A DNA stretch of 64,000 nt from positions 36,611 through 100,610 of the forward strand of contig CALBSE010000026.1 in the NCBI GenBank assembly GCA_937927725.1. The letters run 5' to 3'. Shown in pieces: positions 50,918-59,739 of the stretch. A program made the position numbers and the translations under genes. Every line of letters starts with the position of its first letter. The first letter of the stretch is position 1. A model generated the notes under the pieces. The model was not told the origin of the DNA and searched no databases. It saw only the letters and a list, made by a program, of their open reading frames with translations. This stretch comes from an uncultured Actinomycetes bacterium. GTDB taxonomy: Bacteria > Actinomycetota > Acidimicrobiia > Acidimicrobiales > Acidimicrobilacustridaceae.

Positions 50918-52399
50918 TCAGCAGCCGCCCTGAGCAGCCAGCGCCGTCTGAAGGACCGCTTTCGCGATGGGAGCGGCAACTCGACCACCCGTCGCTTCAC
51001 TTCCACCCGACTGATTGAGCACAACGACTGCGACTGCGACCGTCGGGGGCTTCCCCGGAGGACCGGCGAACCCCATGATCCAGGTGTGGCTCCGCGGCGG
51101 ATCGGTTCCGAGCTGAGCAGTTCCGGTCTTTCCACCGACTTGGCAACCCTGAATAGCCATCCCCGTTGCCGTACCACTCTGCACGACCCCGACCATGTCG
51201 CTAAGGAGCGTCGATGCTGTCGTCGACGACATTGGTGTGAGCCACTTCGATGGGTTGTACGTCGAGACGACGTCGCCTTGGGCGTTGCGAACCTCGAACA
51301 GCACGTGGGGCTTCATGATGACGCCGCCATTCGCAACTGCACCAGCGACCATCGCGATCTGCAGAGGGGTTGCTTGCACATCATTCTGCCCGATGGACGA
51401 CATGGCGAGTTTCGGTTGGTTGGTGCCTACGTTTGTAGGGAAGACCGACTTGGCTGGTTCTGGCATGTCGATGGGAACACTGGAGTTGAAGCCGAACGAA
51501 CCCGCTCCGGCAACCATGTCGACTGGTCCGATGGTTTCGGCGCCCATCTGAGCAAAGGCGGAGTTGCAGGAAACCTGAAGTATCTGAGGCAAAGTTCCGC
51601 CGCAGGTTTCACCGCCGAAGTTCATGATCGGCTTGTTTGTTCCCGCTGGGGTATAGCCGGTCGTAAATGGATACGAGGGTTCGGTGTTCGTGACCTTGCC
51701 GGTTTGCAGACCGATGGCACTCGTGACGACTTTGAATGTGGAGCCGGGGAAGTAGCGATCCTGATAGAAGTGCGCGCGCATCGGAACACCTGGCGCAGCG
51801 TTTAACGTCTTCCAGGCCGTCTCAGAAATCGTCTTGTCGAGTGAGCTCACAGTGTTTGGGTCGTACGACGGCCAGCTCCAGAAACCCAGGATTGCGCCAG
51901 TGCGCGGATCAAGCGCAACGACCGAGCCCTCCCGATCGCCAAGTTGTTGCTTTGCCGTTTCTTGAATGTCCTTCCGCAGTGAAACCGAAACGTTGCCCAC
52001 GTTCTCGCGCGCAACGAAGAGGTCGCCAAATGACTTCACTTGTTGATCGAACGTAGAACCAGAAAGTTCGTCGTTGTATTGCTTCTCGAGTCCTGAAGAT
52101 CCGTAACGAAACGAGAAGTAGCCAGTTGTTTGCCCGAACAATTCGCCTTCGGGATACACCCGCATTCGCTTGAACTCTGAATTGGTGTCGGGATTCGCGA
52201 CGCTCTGTGCAATCACCGCACCGTCAGCAGTAAGGATCGAGCCTCGTGGACGATTGAAATCTCGTCGCACCTGAGCAGTATTCATCGGGTTGTTATCAAG
52301 GTTGTTCTTGTCGACGATTTGGATCCAGTTGAGCTTTGCGAAAAGCGCTATGTAGAGAACGACAAGCACGATGCCGAGCTTCATGATGTTGCGGTTCAT
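50918..52399 (-). CDS. pbpA: Penicillin-binding protein, class B transpeptidase
   Basis: A 493-residue monofunctional transpeptidase: a membrane anchor (about 6-28), PBP dimer-like region, and SxxK at Ser220-Lys223 (PGSTFK), SCN at 277-279, KTG at 424-426 (GGKTGTAQ). It cross-links peptidoglycan in elongation or polar growth. ATG 52399 overlaps the rodA stop by 4 bases, so it is coupled to its glycosyltransferase partner. Confidence 0.95.
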   Translation of the reverse strand: MNRNIMKLGIVLVVLYIALFAKLNWIQIVDKNNLDNNPMNTAQVRRDFNRPRGSILTADGAVIAQSVANPDTNSEFKRMRVYPEGELFGQTTGYFSFRYGSSGLEKQYNDELSGSTFDQQVKSFGDLFVARENVGNVSVSLRKDIQETAKQQLGDREGSVVALDPRTGAILGFWSWPSYDPNTVSSLDKTISETAWKTLNAAPGVPMRAHFYQDRYFPGSTFKVVTSAIGLQTGKVTNTEPSYPFTTGYTPAGTNKPIMNFGGETCGGTLPQILQVSCNSAFAQMGAETIGPVDMVAGAGSFGFNSSVPIDMPEPAKSVFPTNVGTNQPKLAMSSIGQNDVQATPLQIAMVAGAVANGGVIMKPHVLFEVRNAQGDVVSTYNPSKWLTPMSSTTASTLLSDMVGVVQSGTATGMAIQGCQVGGKTGTAQLGTDPPRSHTWIMGFAGPPGKPPTVAVAVVVLNQSGGSEATGGRVAAPIAKAVLQTALAAQGGC

Positions 52400-53700
52400 G
52401 CGGCCACCTCCGCCGCAGCACGGTTCATGGCTCGCTTCGCCGTTTGATCACTGATCCGCAGTAACAGCGCAAGGATCACGTAGTTCATGACCAGCGAGGA
52501 ACCGCCGTACGAAATGAACGGCAACGCGACACCAGTTAGGGGCAGCAGTCGGAGTACGCCGGCGACGATGATGAACGCCTGCAAACCGAGCAACAACGTA
52601 AAGCCTGTTGCTAACAATTTGTCGAAAACCTGATCGGTCGCTGCGGCAATGCGCAGACCAGATCCGATCACCAAGAGATAGGCAATGATGATCAGCGCAC
52701 CGCCCACAAGGCCGAGTTCCTCGGCGATGACGGCAAAGATGAAGTCGTTCTCCGCTGCAGGGATACGGGTATCACCGCCGCGACCAAGGCCAGTGCCGGT
52801 GAGGCCGCCGAAGGCCATGGCGAACATTCCTTGAATGATTTGGTACCCGTTACCACTCGGGGTCTTCCACGGATCAAGCCAAATGTCGACGCGCACCTTC
52901 ACGTGATCAAGCGTGCGCCATGCAAAGAATGCGCCAGCGGCAAACAATCCTCCACCGATGACGAGGAACGACGTTCGCTGGGTTGCGACCCAAATCATTA
53001 CAAGGAAGAGCGCAAAGAATAGAAGTGATGAACCAAGATCCTTTTGGTAGAACATCACAAGCAACGTGATACCCCATGCAACAAGTACAGGGCCTAAGTA
53101 CTTCGGATGCGGAAGTCGCAGCGGCCCAATTTTCCATTGGCTCGTAGCAATAAGTTCTCGTTGATCAGCCAAGTAGGCCGCAAAGAAAATGGCGAGCGCC
53201 ACCTTCGCGACTTCGCCCGGCTGAAAACTTATCGGCCCAAGCTTCACCCAAATGGTGCTTCCACTGCCGGCGTCGTAACCCAGACCAGGGACGATCGGAA
53301 GCAGCAAAAGACCAATGCCAACAAGGGCAAATGTGTAGCGATAGCGCTCGAGGTCTCGCGGCCGCTTGACCCACCAGAGCGTGATGACGAACGCGACGAT
53401 GCCGATTGCCGTCCATGTTGCTTGTGCCGCCGCCAACTTTTCGTTGAGGCCGGCAATCACGACATACCCGAGACCGTTCAACAATGTGACAGTGGGCAAG
53501 AGGATTGGGTCGGCACCCGGCGCAAGTTTACGAACGGCGAAATGTGCACCCATGAACAGAGCAATCACCGCCATCAAGAACGGAATGATGTTGGCGGGAA
53601 TGCGCGATTCGGAACCGAGGCTGGCCAGCACATAGGCCGCACACACAATGACGACCGTCATCAGCATGAGTCCGAGTTCCGTGTTGCGACGGCGTGTCAC
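52396..53700 (-). CDS. rodA: RodA/FtsW family peptidoglycan glycosyltransferase
   Basis: A 434-residue SEDS protein with ten or more TMs. Motifs include FQPGEVAKVALAIFFAAYLA, FYQKDLGSSLLFFALFLVM, AMAFGGLTGTGLGRG, AENDFIFAVIAEELGLVGG and ALPFISYGGSSLVMNY. It polymerises lipid II and acts with PbpA. GTG start. It overlaps pbpA downstream and follows pstP by 4 bases. Confidence 0.95.
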   Translation of the reverse strand: MTRRRNTELGLMLMTVVIVCAAYVLASLGSESRIPANIIPFLMAVIALFMGAHFAVRKLAPGADPILLPTVTLLNGLGYVVIAGLNEKLAAAQATWTAIGIVAFVITLWWVKRPRDLERYRYTFALVGIGLLLLPIVPGLGYDAGSGSTIWVKLGPISFQPGEVAKVALAIFFAAYLADQRELIATSQWKIGPLRLPHPKYLGPVLVAWGITLLVMFYQKDLGSSLLFFALFLVMIWVATQRTSFLVIGGGLFAAGAFFAWRTLDHVKVRVDIWLDPWKTPSGNGYQIIQGMFAMAFGGLTGTGLGRGGDTRIPAAENDFIFAVIAEELGLVGGALIIIAYLLVIGSGLRIAAATDQVFDKLLATGFTLLLGLQAFIIVAGVLRLLPLTGVALPFISYGGSSLVMNYVILALLLRISDQTAKRAMNRAAAEVAA

Positions 53701-53704
53701 ACCG

Positions 53705-54913
53705 TCACCTCACGATCGTTGTTGTTGCGTTCGACGAGGGCGTTGTTGTCGTTGTTGTCGTCTTCGCGTTCAGTTCGGTCAGATTGTCGATGTACGAACG
53801 AGCGGAATTCAGCGAGGGCTGTTCAACACCGTTCTTCACATCAAGAACCGCGGATGCGGGAACGTTGGCGAGAAGCAATTCAGAGTCTTCAGCCAGTGAT
53901 GGCTTAATCCACAAGACACCACCGGGCTTGCCATGGAAAATTGCGACGTTGTCGCCATCGACGCCGACATACCAAGTCTTGGTGCCCGTCCACCAAATAA
54001 ACGCGAACCCCGCGAGGATCACGAAAACGAACGCAGCAACGAACACACCGACTCGCCAGGTAAACGAGCTGCGAATCGCGCCCGGAGCTTTCGGAGCCTT
54101 GGTTTCAGCAGATGGCGCATCGGCGACGGTGAGGTCGCCGCCTGTATATGAGTTACGAACTCGATAAGCCGGATCTGCATTCGGGTCGCGTCCGGAATCG
54201 TCGACGACATCGACAACGACACACGTGATGTTGTCGCGGCCACCGCCTTCGTTGGCGAGACGAATCAATTCACGACATGCCTCGTTGGGATCTGCAAGAC
54301 GTCGAAGCGTCGCGGCAATGCGGTTCTCGTCGACTTCGTTGAAAAGCCCGTCGCTGCAGATCAAATAACGATCACCAATGACCGGAAGAATTTCCCAGGA
54401 GTCGACGAGCACGGTTCCATCGATCCCAAGTGCTCGGGTGAGAATGTTTCGCTGCGGATGCACTGCCGCTTCCGCGGCGGTCAGACGACCCTGCCGTTCC
54501 ATAGTGGCGACAAGACTGTGGTCTTCGGTGATCTGTGCGAGGTCCCCGTCGGACAGCAAATAGAGGCGTGAATCGCCAACGTTTACAACGCCGATTGCGT
54601 CCCGGCCCGAAGCTTCGACGAGCGCCATTGCAACAAGTGTTGTGCCCATGCCCGCGAGTTCAGGATCAGCAGTCGACCGCGCCACCAACGTGTGGTTTGC
54701 GTTCTCAACGGCCCGCACCAATACGTCGGTGCCTGCAGCGGTGAATTCCGTTTGAAGCGTTTCAAGTGCGAGGTGACTGGCAACTTCGCCGGCTTGATGA
54801 CCACCCATGCCATCGGCGACAGCGAAAAGGCCATCGACGACGAGGTAGGAATCCTCGTTCCCTTGTCGGACGCGACCGGTGTCGGAGGCTGCGCCCCATG
54901 CGAAGCGAGTCAC
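53705..54913 (-). CDS. pstP: PP2C-type serine/threonine phosphatase
   Basis: A 402-residue phosphatase: the PPM domain (about 1-238) with SDTGRVRQGNEDS, DGMGGHQAGE, MGTTLVA, GDSRLYLL, and CSDGLFNEV and GGRDNITCVVVDV carrying the metal Asp. A TM at about 285-307 follows, then a small extracytoplasmic domain and T-rich end. It dephosphorylates PknB targets. The GTG start overlaps the fhaB stop (GTGA). Confidence 0.94.
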   Translation of the reverse strand: MTRFAWGAASDTGRVRQGNEDSYLVVDGLFAVADGMGGHQAGEVASHLALETLQTEFTAAGTDVLVRAVENANHTLVARSTADPELAGMGTTLVAMALVEASGRDAIGVVNVGDSRLYLLSDGDLAQITEDHSLVATMERQGRLTAAEAAVHPQRNILTRALGIDGTVLVDSWEILPVIGDRYLICSDGLFNEVDENRIAATLRRLADPNEACRELIRLANEGGGRDNITCVVVDVVDDSGRDPNADPAYRVRNSYTGGDLTVADAPSAETKAPKAPGAIRSSFTWRVGVFVAAFVFVILAGFAFIWWTGTKTWYVGVDGDNVAIFHGKPGGVLWIKPSLAEDSELLLANVPASAVLDVKNGVEQPSLNSARSYIDNLTELNAKTTTTTTTPSSNATTTIVR

Positions 54914-55386
54914 TGCATCTCCATGACGGTGTTGCCAATCTGCACAACATCACCAGGTTTGATCACCATGGGACCGGACACTTTGTGGCGGTTGAGCCAG
55001 GTGCCGTTTGTCGAACCAAGGTCTTCAATCTGCCATTGGTTGTCGCGATTGAAAACACGTGCATGAATTTGAGAGGCATAGGTGTCGTCAATCGTGACCT
55101 GGCAGCCAGCAGCACGACCGATGGAAACTTCGCCAGCAAGTGGCCATGCTTTCCCTGCGATTTCAACTGGTTCGCGAACGACCAATTGCCGCGTACGAAC
55201 AGCGTCGCTTGCTTCCTTCCGACGCTTGCGAGTTGGCGCGGCAACCGCCGGAGCCGCTCCACCGGCAGGAAGTTGTGGTGCAGGGCGAAGCTCTGCCCAG
55301 ACTGCGCGCACAACACGAAAGAAAAACAAGTACAGAAGCGCGAGAAGGCAAAGCTTCAAGACCAGAAGCAATTGGTCAGAGACCAT
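54910..55386 (-). CDS. fhaB: FHA-domain protein FhaB/FipA
   Basis: A 158-residue protein with an N-terminal TM (5-25) and FHA domain (about 80-155: VSIGRAAGCQVTIDD, SQIHARVF, DLGSTNGTWLN). It binds phospho-Thr of PknB targets and bridges kinases to the divisome. In the block it precedes pstP with a 4-base overlap and follows fhaA by 2 bases. Confidence 0.92.
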   Translation of the reverse strand: MVSDQLLLVLKLCLLALLYLFFFRVVRAVWAELRPAPQLPAGGAAPAVAAPTRKRRKEASDAVRTRQLVVREPVEIAGKAWPLAGEVSIGRAAGCQVTIDDTYASQIHARVFNRDNQWQIEDLGSTNGTWLNRHKVSGPMVIKPGDVVQIGNTVMEMQ

Positions 55387-55388
55387 TG

Positions 55389-56048
55389 TCAGGACGCCTG
55401 GAACGTCAGTCGGATGCTTCCGAAACCGAGTTCATCGCCATCACGAAGTTCACGCTCGTGCACAGGAACACCATTGACGGTGCTGCCGTTCGTTGAGCCA
55501 AGGTCAACCAGAACAAACCCGGTGCCGCGTGGATGAATCTCGGCGTGACGGCGACTCACATTGGGGTCAACAAGCGTGATCTCACATTCAGGAAGGCGTC
55601 CGATGCTGACCATTTGCTCATGAAGCACAAAGCGTTCACAGGTGGGCAGAACGAGCGAACCCGCACCCGCACCACCTTGACCTTCACGGAATCGCGACTC
55701 GATCGAGAACGTGCCCGTGCGCTGGTTGTCATCGACGACGAGTTCCACCTCGACGGGGCCCAAAAATGTGTACGCCTCGTCACGAGCATGTTCACGGGCG
55801 GCGTCGCAGAGTTCGCGAGCGAGCGAATCAGCAATGTCGACGAAGGCATCGTGATCGTCGGGGGAAATGGCGATGGTGAAGGAGTTTGGCGCGACCGTGC
55901 GGCCACGAACATCGACGGTGCGGTGATCGTCCATCTCTCGAGTGAGTTTGCGACCGATCTCGATGGGGCGGACTCCGCTCTTGAAGACTCGAGAGAACAC
56001 GCCTTCCACGGCGTGTTCGAGACGGCGTTCGAAACCTTTGAGACCCAC
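55389..56048 (-). CDS. fhaA: FHA-domain protein FhaA
   Basis: A 219-residue protein: an N-terminal DUF3662 domain (about 1-115, LKGFERRLEHAVEGVFSRVF) and an FHA domain (about 150-218, VSIGRLPECEITLVDPNVSR, RRHAEIH, DLGSTNGSTVNG). In mycobacteria FhaA binds MviN and regulates peptidoglycan synthesis. This copy lacks the long disordered middle seen in mycobacterial FhaA, so it is short. GTG start; first gene of the block. Confidence 0.92.
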   Translation of the reverse strand: MGLKGFERRLEHAVEGVFSRVFKSGVRPIEIGRKLTREMDDHRTVDVRGRTVAPNSFTIAISPDDHDAFVDIADSLARELCDAAREHARDEAYTFLGPVEVELVVDDNQRTGTFSIESRFREGQGGAGAGSLVLPTCERFVLHEQMVSIGRLPECEITLVDPNVSRRHAEIHPRGTGFVLVDLGSTNGSTVNGVPVHERELRDGDELGFGSIRLTFQAS

Positions 56049-56175
56049 GGGGAACAGGTTAGGGCCGCAGGGCTGCTCGGCGATGCCGGGCGATTCCTTC
56101 AGTGGAGATTGAAAATCCGCTCATGTACCGGATTCGTGAGCACAGACAGGGAGCAGTAGAGTCACCATTCCACTC

Positions 56176-56262
<87 letters not shown>

Positions 56263-56425
56263 CACAGCAGGGGCTTGCTCTCGGCGAGGTCGAAGCGGAC
56301 ATCGAGCCCATGGTTCAGTTTCTGCTGAGCGATGAGCGTCACCACGCCAACGGCACGAAACTTCCGGCCGACGGCGATAACTGTCCGATCACCTCGTCCG
56401 ATTCGTTCCCGCAACCATCAATTGT

Positions 56426-57970
56426 TCAGCCAGTGAATACCGGTGTCACCGGGGTCGTCGGGTCGGTCGTCGGGTCGGGGGTCGGCTCAGGCGGCCCGAA
56501 GTACTCGACGAGGAATCCCCTGCTCATTGCGCCGGGAAACGTTTGGCCAGCGACGGCACACCAGGTTGGCGATGGACACGACACCGAGCGACCAGTTGGG
56601 CAGGTGTCACCTAAGAGGCTGAGATAGCAATCCCCGTAGCTGGGACCATGAACTCCCGCAACCGCGATCGGCGCAGTCCACACGCCACCAGTGCTGTTCA
56701 CCACGAACGGCACTCGGCCGGTGGTATCGGTGAAGTTCCCCGTCGCTGCACAACTGCCGGGGGCCGCGCACGTGAGCGATTCAATCCACGCATTGTTACC
56801 GGTATTGACTGCATCGAGCCCAGGCATTGGCACAGGCGTGGTCCAAGAACCTCCGATGCGCTCAAGGACAAAGAGGGAATCGTGTCCATCAACCGGGTCA
56901 CCGGGAATGTGGAACCGACCAATGGCCGAGCAGTTGCCATCGCTCGGGCACGAGACCACGCCAAGGCCGCTGTCACCAGCGCCTGCCAACACTGGGGTCT
57001 GCGCTCCTGTCCAGGTACCAGCAACGCGATCGGCAACGAATGGGTACTCCGTCGATCCCGGACCAATGCTGAGCGAGTAGCTGCCGACCACTGAGCAGTT
57101 CCCGGCGCTTGAGCATGAGATGGTCTGCGAGCGAGCAGCTCCGCCGGGGGCGAGTGTCGTCAGGCCGGGTACATCAGTGGCCTGACCCCACACGCCGTGA
57201 CTCTGATCGACGACGAAGCCGTGGGACTCGGTCGACGTGTGGTACTCGCCGGCAGCCGAACATTCCCCATCGGCCGGACATGACACCGAATACAGCACGC
57301 TCAGGTCGCCCGTACTCAGAGCGATGAGACCGGGAACATCGGCTGCATCGTGCCAGACGCCACCGACGAGATCGATGGTGTAGCCGCCCCATCGATACGA
57401 CTCGGTGAGGTAGTAGCCCACGATCGAGCAGTTCCCGCCGCTCGAACACGAACTGGCGCTGACGAAGAATTGCCCGACGTTGCCGAGGCCCGCCGCGCCC
57501 GGCAACGGTTCGGCATCGGTCCACACTCCGTTCACCCGACGGGTGACGAATACACGCCCTCCTTGCCCGGTCGCGTAGTTGCCAGCAGCGACGCACTCCC
57601 CATTGGGGGCGCAGGCGAGCGTCTCAATCCGTCGGTCGATGTCATCCGGATCGAAGCCCCAACTTCCCGGCACCTCGAAGAAATCACCCCATACGCCGTC
57701 CACCTGTTCGACGAGCAACGTGTGGACGCTCGGGCCCGTTGTGTAACTGCCTCCGGCGACGCAATTGCCCGGGCTGGTGCACGCGATTTGGGTCAGCCAA
57801 TTTTGAGACTCACCTGGGGCTGTAAGCCCGGGAATATCGATAGCAGTGCCCCAAGACGGGGCCACCGTCGCTGCGTCAGCCGACCGAAACGGCAGGCCGA
57901 AAAGGCTCATCCCGCCAAGGCCCACAACAAGTACTAGGACGAGAGCTGAAGCCGAAAGCGCGCGTTTCAT
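56426..57970 (-). CDS. Secreted Cys-pair repeat (propeller-like) protein
   Basis: A 514-residue exported protein. The signal peptide (1-33, cleavage near SADA-AT) is followed by eight units of about 50-60 residues, each having a pair (VSCPADGECSAAGEY, ISCSSAGNCSVVGSY, IACTSPGNCVAGGSY and so on) then a GVW-x-A-x-x-VPGL end. Each Cys pair is 6-7 residues apart, likely a disulfide. The repeat layout suggests a beta-propeller. The tail TPDPTTDPTTPVTPVFTG ends in the same PVxPxFTG as the protein at 21.9 kb. No known function. Confidence 0.7.
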   Translation of the reverse strand: MKRALSASALVLVLVVGLGGMSLFGLPFRSADAATVAPSWGTAIDIPGLTAPGESQNWLTQIACTSPGNCVAGGSYTTGPSVHTLLVEQVDGVWGDFFEVPGSWGFDPDDIDRRIETLACAPNGECVAAGNYATGQGGRVFVTRRVNGVWTDAEPLPGAAGLGNVGQFFVSASSCSSGGNCSIVGYYLTESYRWGGYTIDLVGGVWHDAADVPGLIALSTGDLSVLYSVSCPADGECSAAGEYHTSTESHGFVVDQSHGVWGQATDVPGLTTLAPGGAARSQTISCSSAGNCSVVGSYSLSIGPGSTEYPFVADRVAGTWTGAQTPVLAGAGDSGLGVVSCPSDGNCSAIGRFHIPGDPVDGHDSLFVLERIGGSWTTPVPMPGLDAVNTGNNAWIESLTCAAPGSCAATGNFTDTTGRVPFVVNSTGGVWTAPIAVAGVHGPSYGDCYLSLLGDTCPTGRSVSCPSPTWCAVAGQTFPGAMSRGFLVEYFGPPEPTPDPTTDPTTPVTPVFTG

Positions 57971-58021
57971 GCACGCGACCCTAGTGAATAACCCAGTTCG
58001 TCACTGTTCTCCACAATCGCT

Positions 58022-58039
58022 CAGCACGTGGTCGTGCTG
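58022..58039. terminator. Hairpin between FMO and Cys-repeat genes
   Basis: A 7-bp stem (58022-58028 with 58033-58039) and 4-base loop, 15 bases past the FMO stop on the minus strand. Weak T-run. Probable terminator. Confidence 0.5.
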
Positions 58040-58053
58040 GACGAAGCTTGTCG

Positions 58054-59682
58054 CTAACTGATCTCGTAGGCCTCGTAGCCGCCTGCCGCTAAGTCGTTGG
58101 CGCGGGCCATGAAGCGATCGAGGCCGCCCATATAAATAGGGAGCACTCGTGCTTTGCCCTCGATATTGCCGCCGTTGTACCAGGAATGACAGTTGGGAGC
58201 GGTGAACATCGTGCCCACTGCCGCCGCTTCGACCTCGGCACACCATTGTTCCTGCGCGTCGGCATCGACTTCTGCGCGCGTCTTGCCATTGGCCGAGAGG
58301 TAACTCAGAAAATCGGCAATCCACGTAACCTGCATTTCGATATGCGGCGGATAGTTCGCCAGTACACCAACGCTGCCAGGTCCAATGATCATGAACATAT
58401 TGGGGTAGTCCGCAACCGAAAATCCCATGAACGTTCGCGGTCCATCGGCCCAGTCGTCGCGCAACAACTGGCCGTTCGAACCGTGCAGATCAATGCGAGT
58501 CAATGCACCTGAGACTGCGTCAAAACCTGTAGCAAAGATCAGAACATCGAGTTCCTGCACACCCGTTGTTGTGCGAACACCTTCCGGTACAACTTCGACG
58601 ATGGCATCTTTTCGAAGATCGACAAGCGTGACGTTGTCGCGATTGAACGTTTCGAAATAGCCATTGTCGAGAACGGGACGCTTGCATCCAATCGGGTAAT
58701 CCTTCGGGCAGAGTGAATCAGCTACTTCAGGATCCTTAACCGTTCGTCGAACCATTTCGCGGAACAGCTCGACAGCCATTTCATTGGCGTCCATGTCTTT
58801 CGCTGCGTCAGCCCAAATACGAGACGCATTAAATCCTTGTTCTTCAAGCGCGACAGCACGTTCTTCCTCAGTGCTTTCGAGGATGAATTTGTCGGGATCG
58901 GCAAAAGTAAAAATTGTTGCGCCAGTTGTATGCGCAGTCGCGAGAGGCGAGGCGTACTGCTGCGCCCGCACTTCGCGATAACGCGACTTCACCTCGGCTT
59001 GATGCTCTGGCGTCAACGGTCGGTTCTGTGATGGCCATGCAAACGTTGCGGTGCGTTGAAAAACGGTGAGATGTCCTGCAACTTTTGCCAGTTCCGGAAT
59101 GGTCTGCACACCTGAGGAGCCATTGCCCACAATGCCAATGCGTCGACCTTCCAGCGCAACGCCTTCTTCGGGCCACAAACTTGTTTGCACAACTTCGCCC
59201 GCGAATGAGTCGATGCCAGGCCACTCTGGTCGATGTGGCGCCGACAATCCGCCGGTCGCCATTACACAAAAACGCGAACGAAGTTGCTCGCCTGTTTCGG
59301 TGTCAACGATCCACGAGTCGGTTGACTCGTCGAACGTCATCGCTGCAACACCGGTTTCCAAGCGAATGTCTGGGCGAAGGTTGTAGCGGTCAGCAATGTG
59401 ATTGAGGTAGCGCTCGATCTCGGGCTGAGCCGCGAAGTGTTCGCTCCACTCCCATTCCTGTTCGAGTTCAGGGTCAAAGCCGAACGAGTACTCAAGGCTG
59501 GGGATGTCGCAGCGTGCACCGGGATAGCGATTCCAGAACCACGTGCCCCCGACGCCCGCGGCGCGCTCAAGCACGATCACTCGGAATCCGCGCTCACGAA
59601 ACACCTTCAGCGCGTAGAGACCAGACATGCCCGCGCCCACCACGATCACGTCCGCGTCGAGTGTTACGTCGTTGCTCTCCAT
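58054..59682 (-). CDS. Flavin-containing monooxygenase, Baeyer-Villiger type
   Basis: A 542-residue flavoprotein: FAD motif GAGMSGLYAL (residues 16-25), GGTWFWNRYPGARCD and NADPH motif GNGSSG (186-191). The BVMO fingerprint FxGxxxHxxxW appears as FAGEVVQTSLW (160-170), with Gln166 in the His position. It oxidises ketones or related compounds using NADPH and O2. ATG 59682 is better placed than the TTG at 59688. The gene is monocistronic, beside a hairpin. Substrate unknown. The Q for H change may alter chemistry. Confidence 0.85.
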   Translation of the reverse strand: MESNDVTLDADVIVVGAGMSGLYALKVFRERGFRVIVLERAAGVGGTWFWNRYPGARCDIPSLEYSFGFDPELEQEWEWSEHFAAQPEIERYLNHIADRYNLRPDIRLETGVAAMTFDESTDSWIVDTETGEQLRSRFCVMATGGLSAPHRPEWPGIDSFAGEVVQTSLWPEEGVALEGRRIGIVGNGSSGVQTIPELAKVAGHLTVFQRTATFAWPSQNRPLTPEHQAEVKSRYREVRAQQYASPLATAHTTGATIFTFADPDKFILESTEEERAVALEEQGFNASRIWADAAKDMDANEMAVELFREMVRRTVKDPEVADSLCPKDYPIGCKRPVLDNGYFETFNRDNVTLVDLRKDAIVEVVPEGVRTTTGVQELDVLIFATGFDAVSGALTRIDLHGSNGQLLRDDWADGPRTFMGFSVADYPNMFMIIGPGSVGVLANYPPHIEMQVTWIADFLSYLSANGKTRAEVDADAQEQWCAEVEAAAVGTMFTAPNCHSWYNGGNIEGKARVLPIYMGGLDRFMARANDLAAGGYEAYEIS

Positions 59683-59739
59683 GCTCAATCCCCCTGAGCT
59701 CTTCCGATTAGGAAGAACCTACACCTCGAGCGCTGCTTC

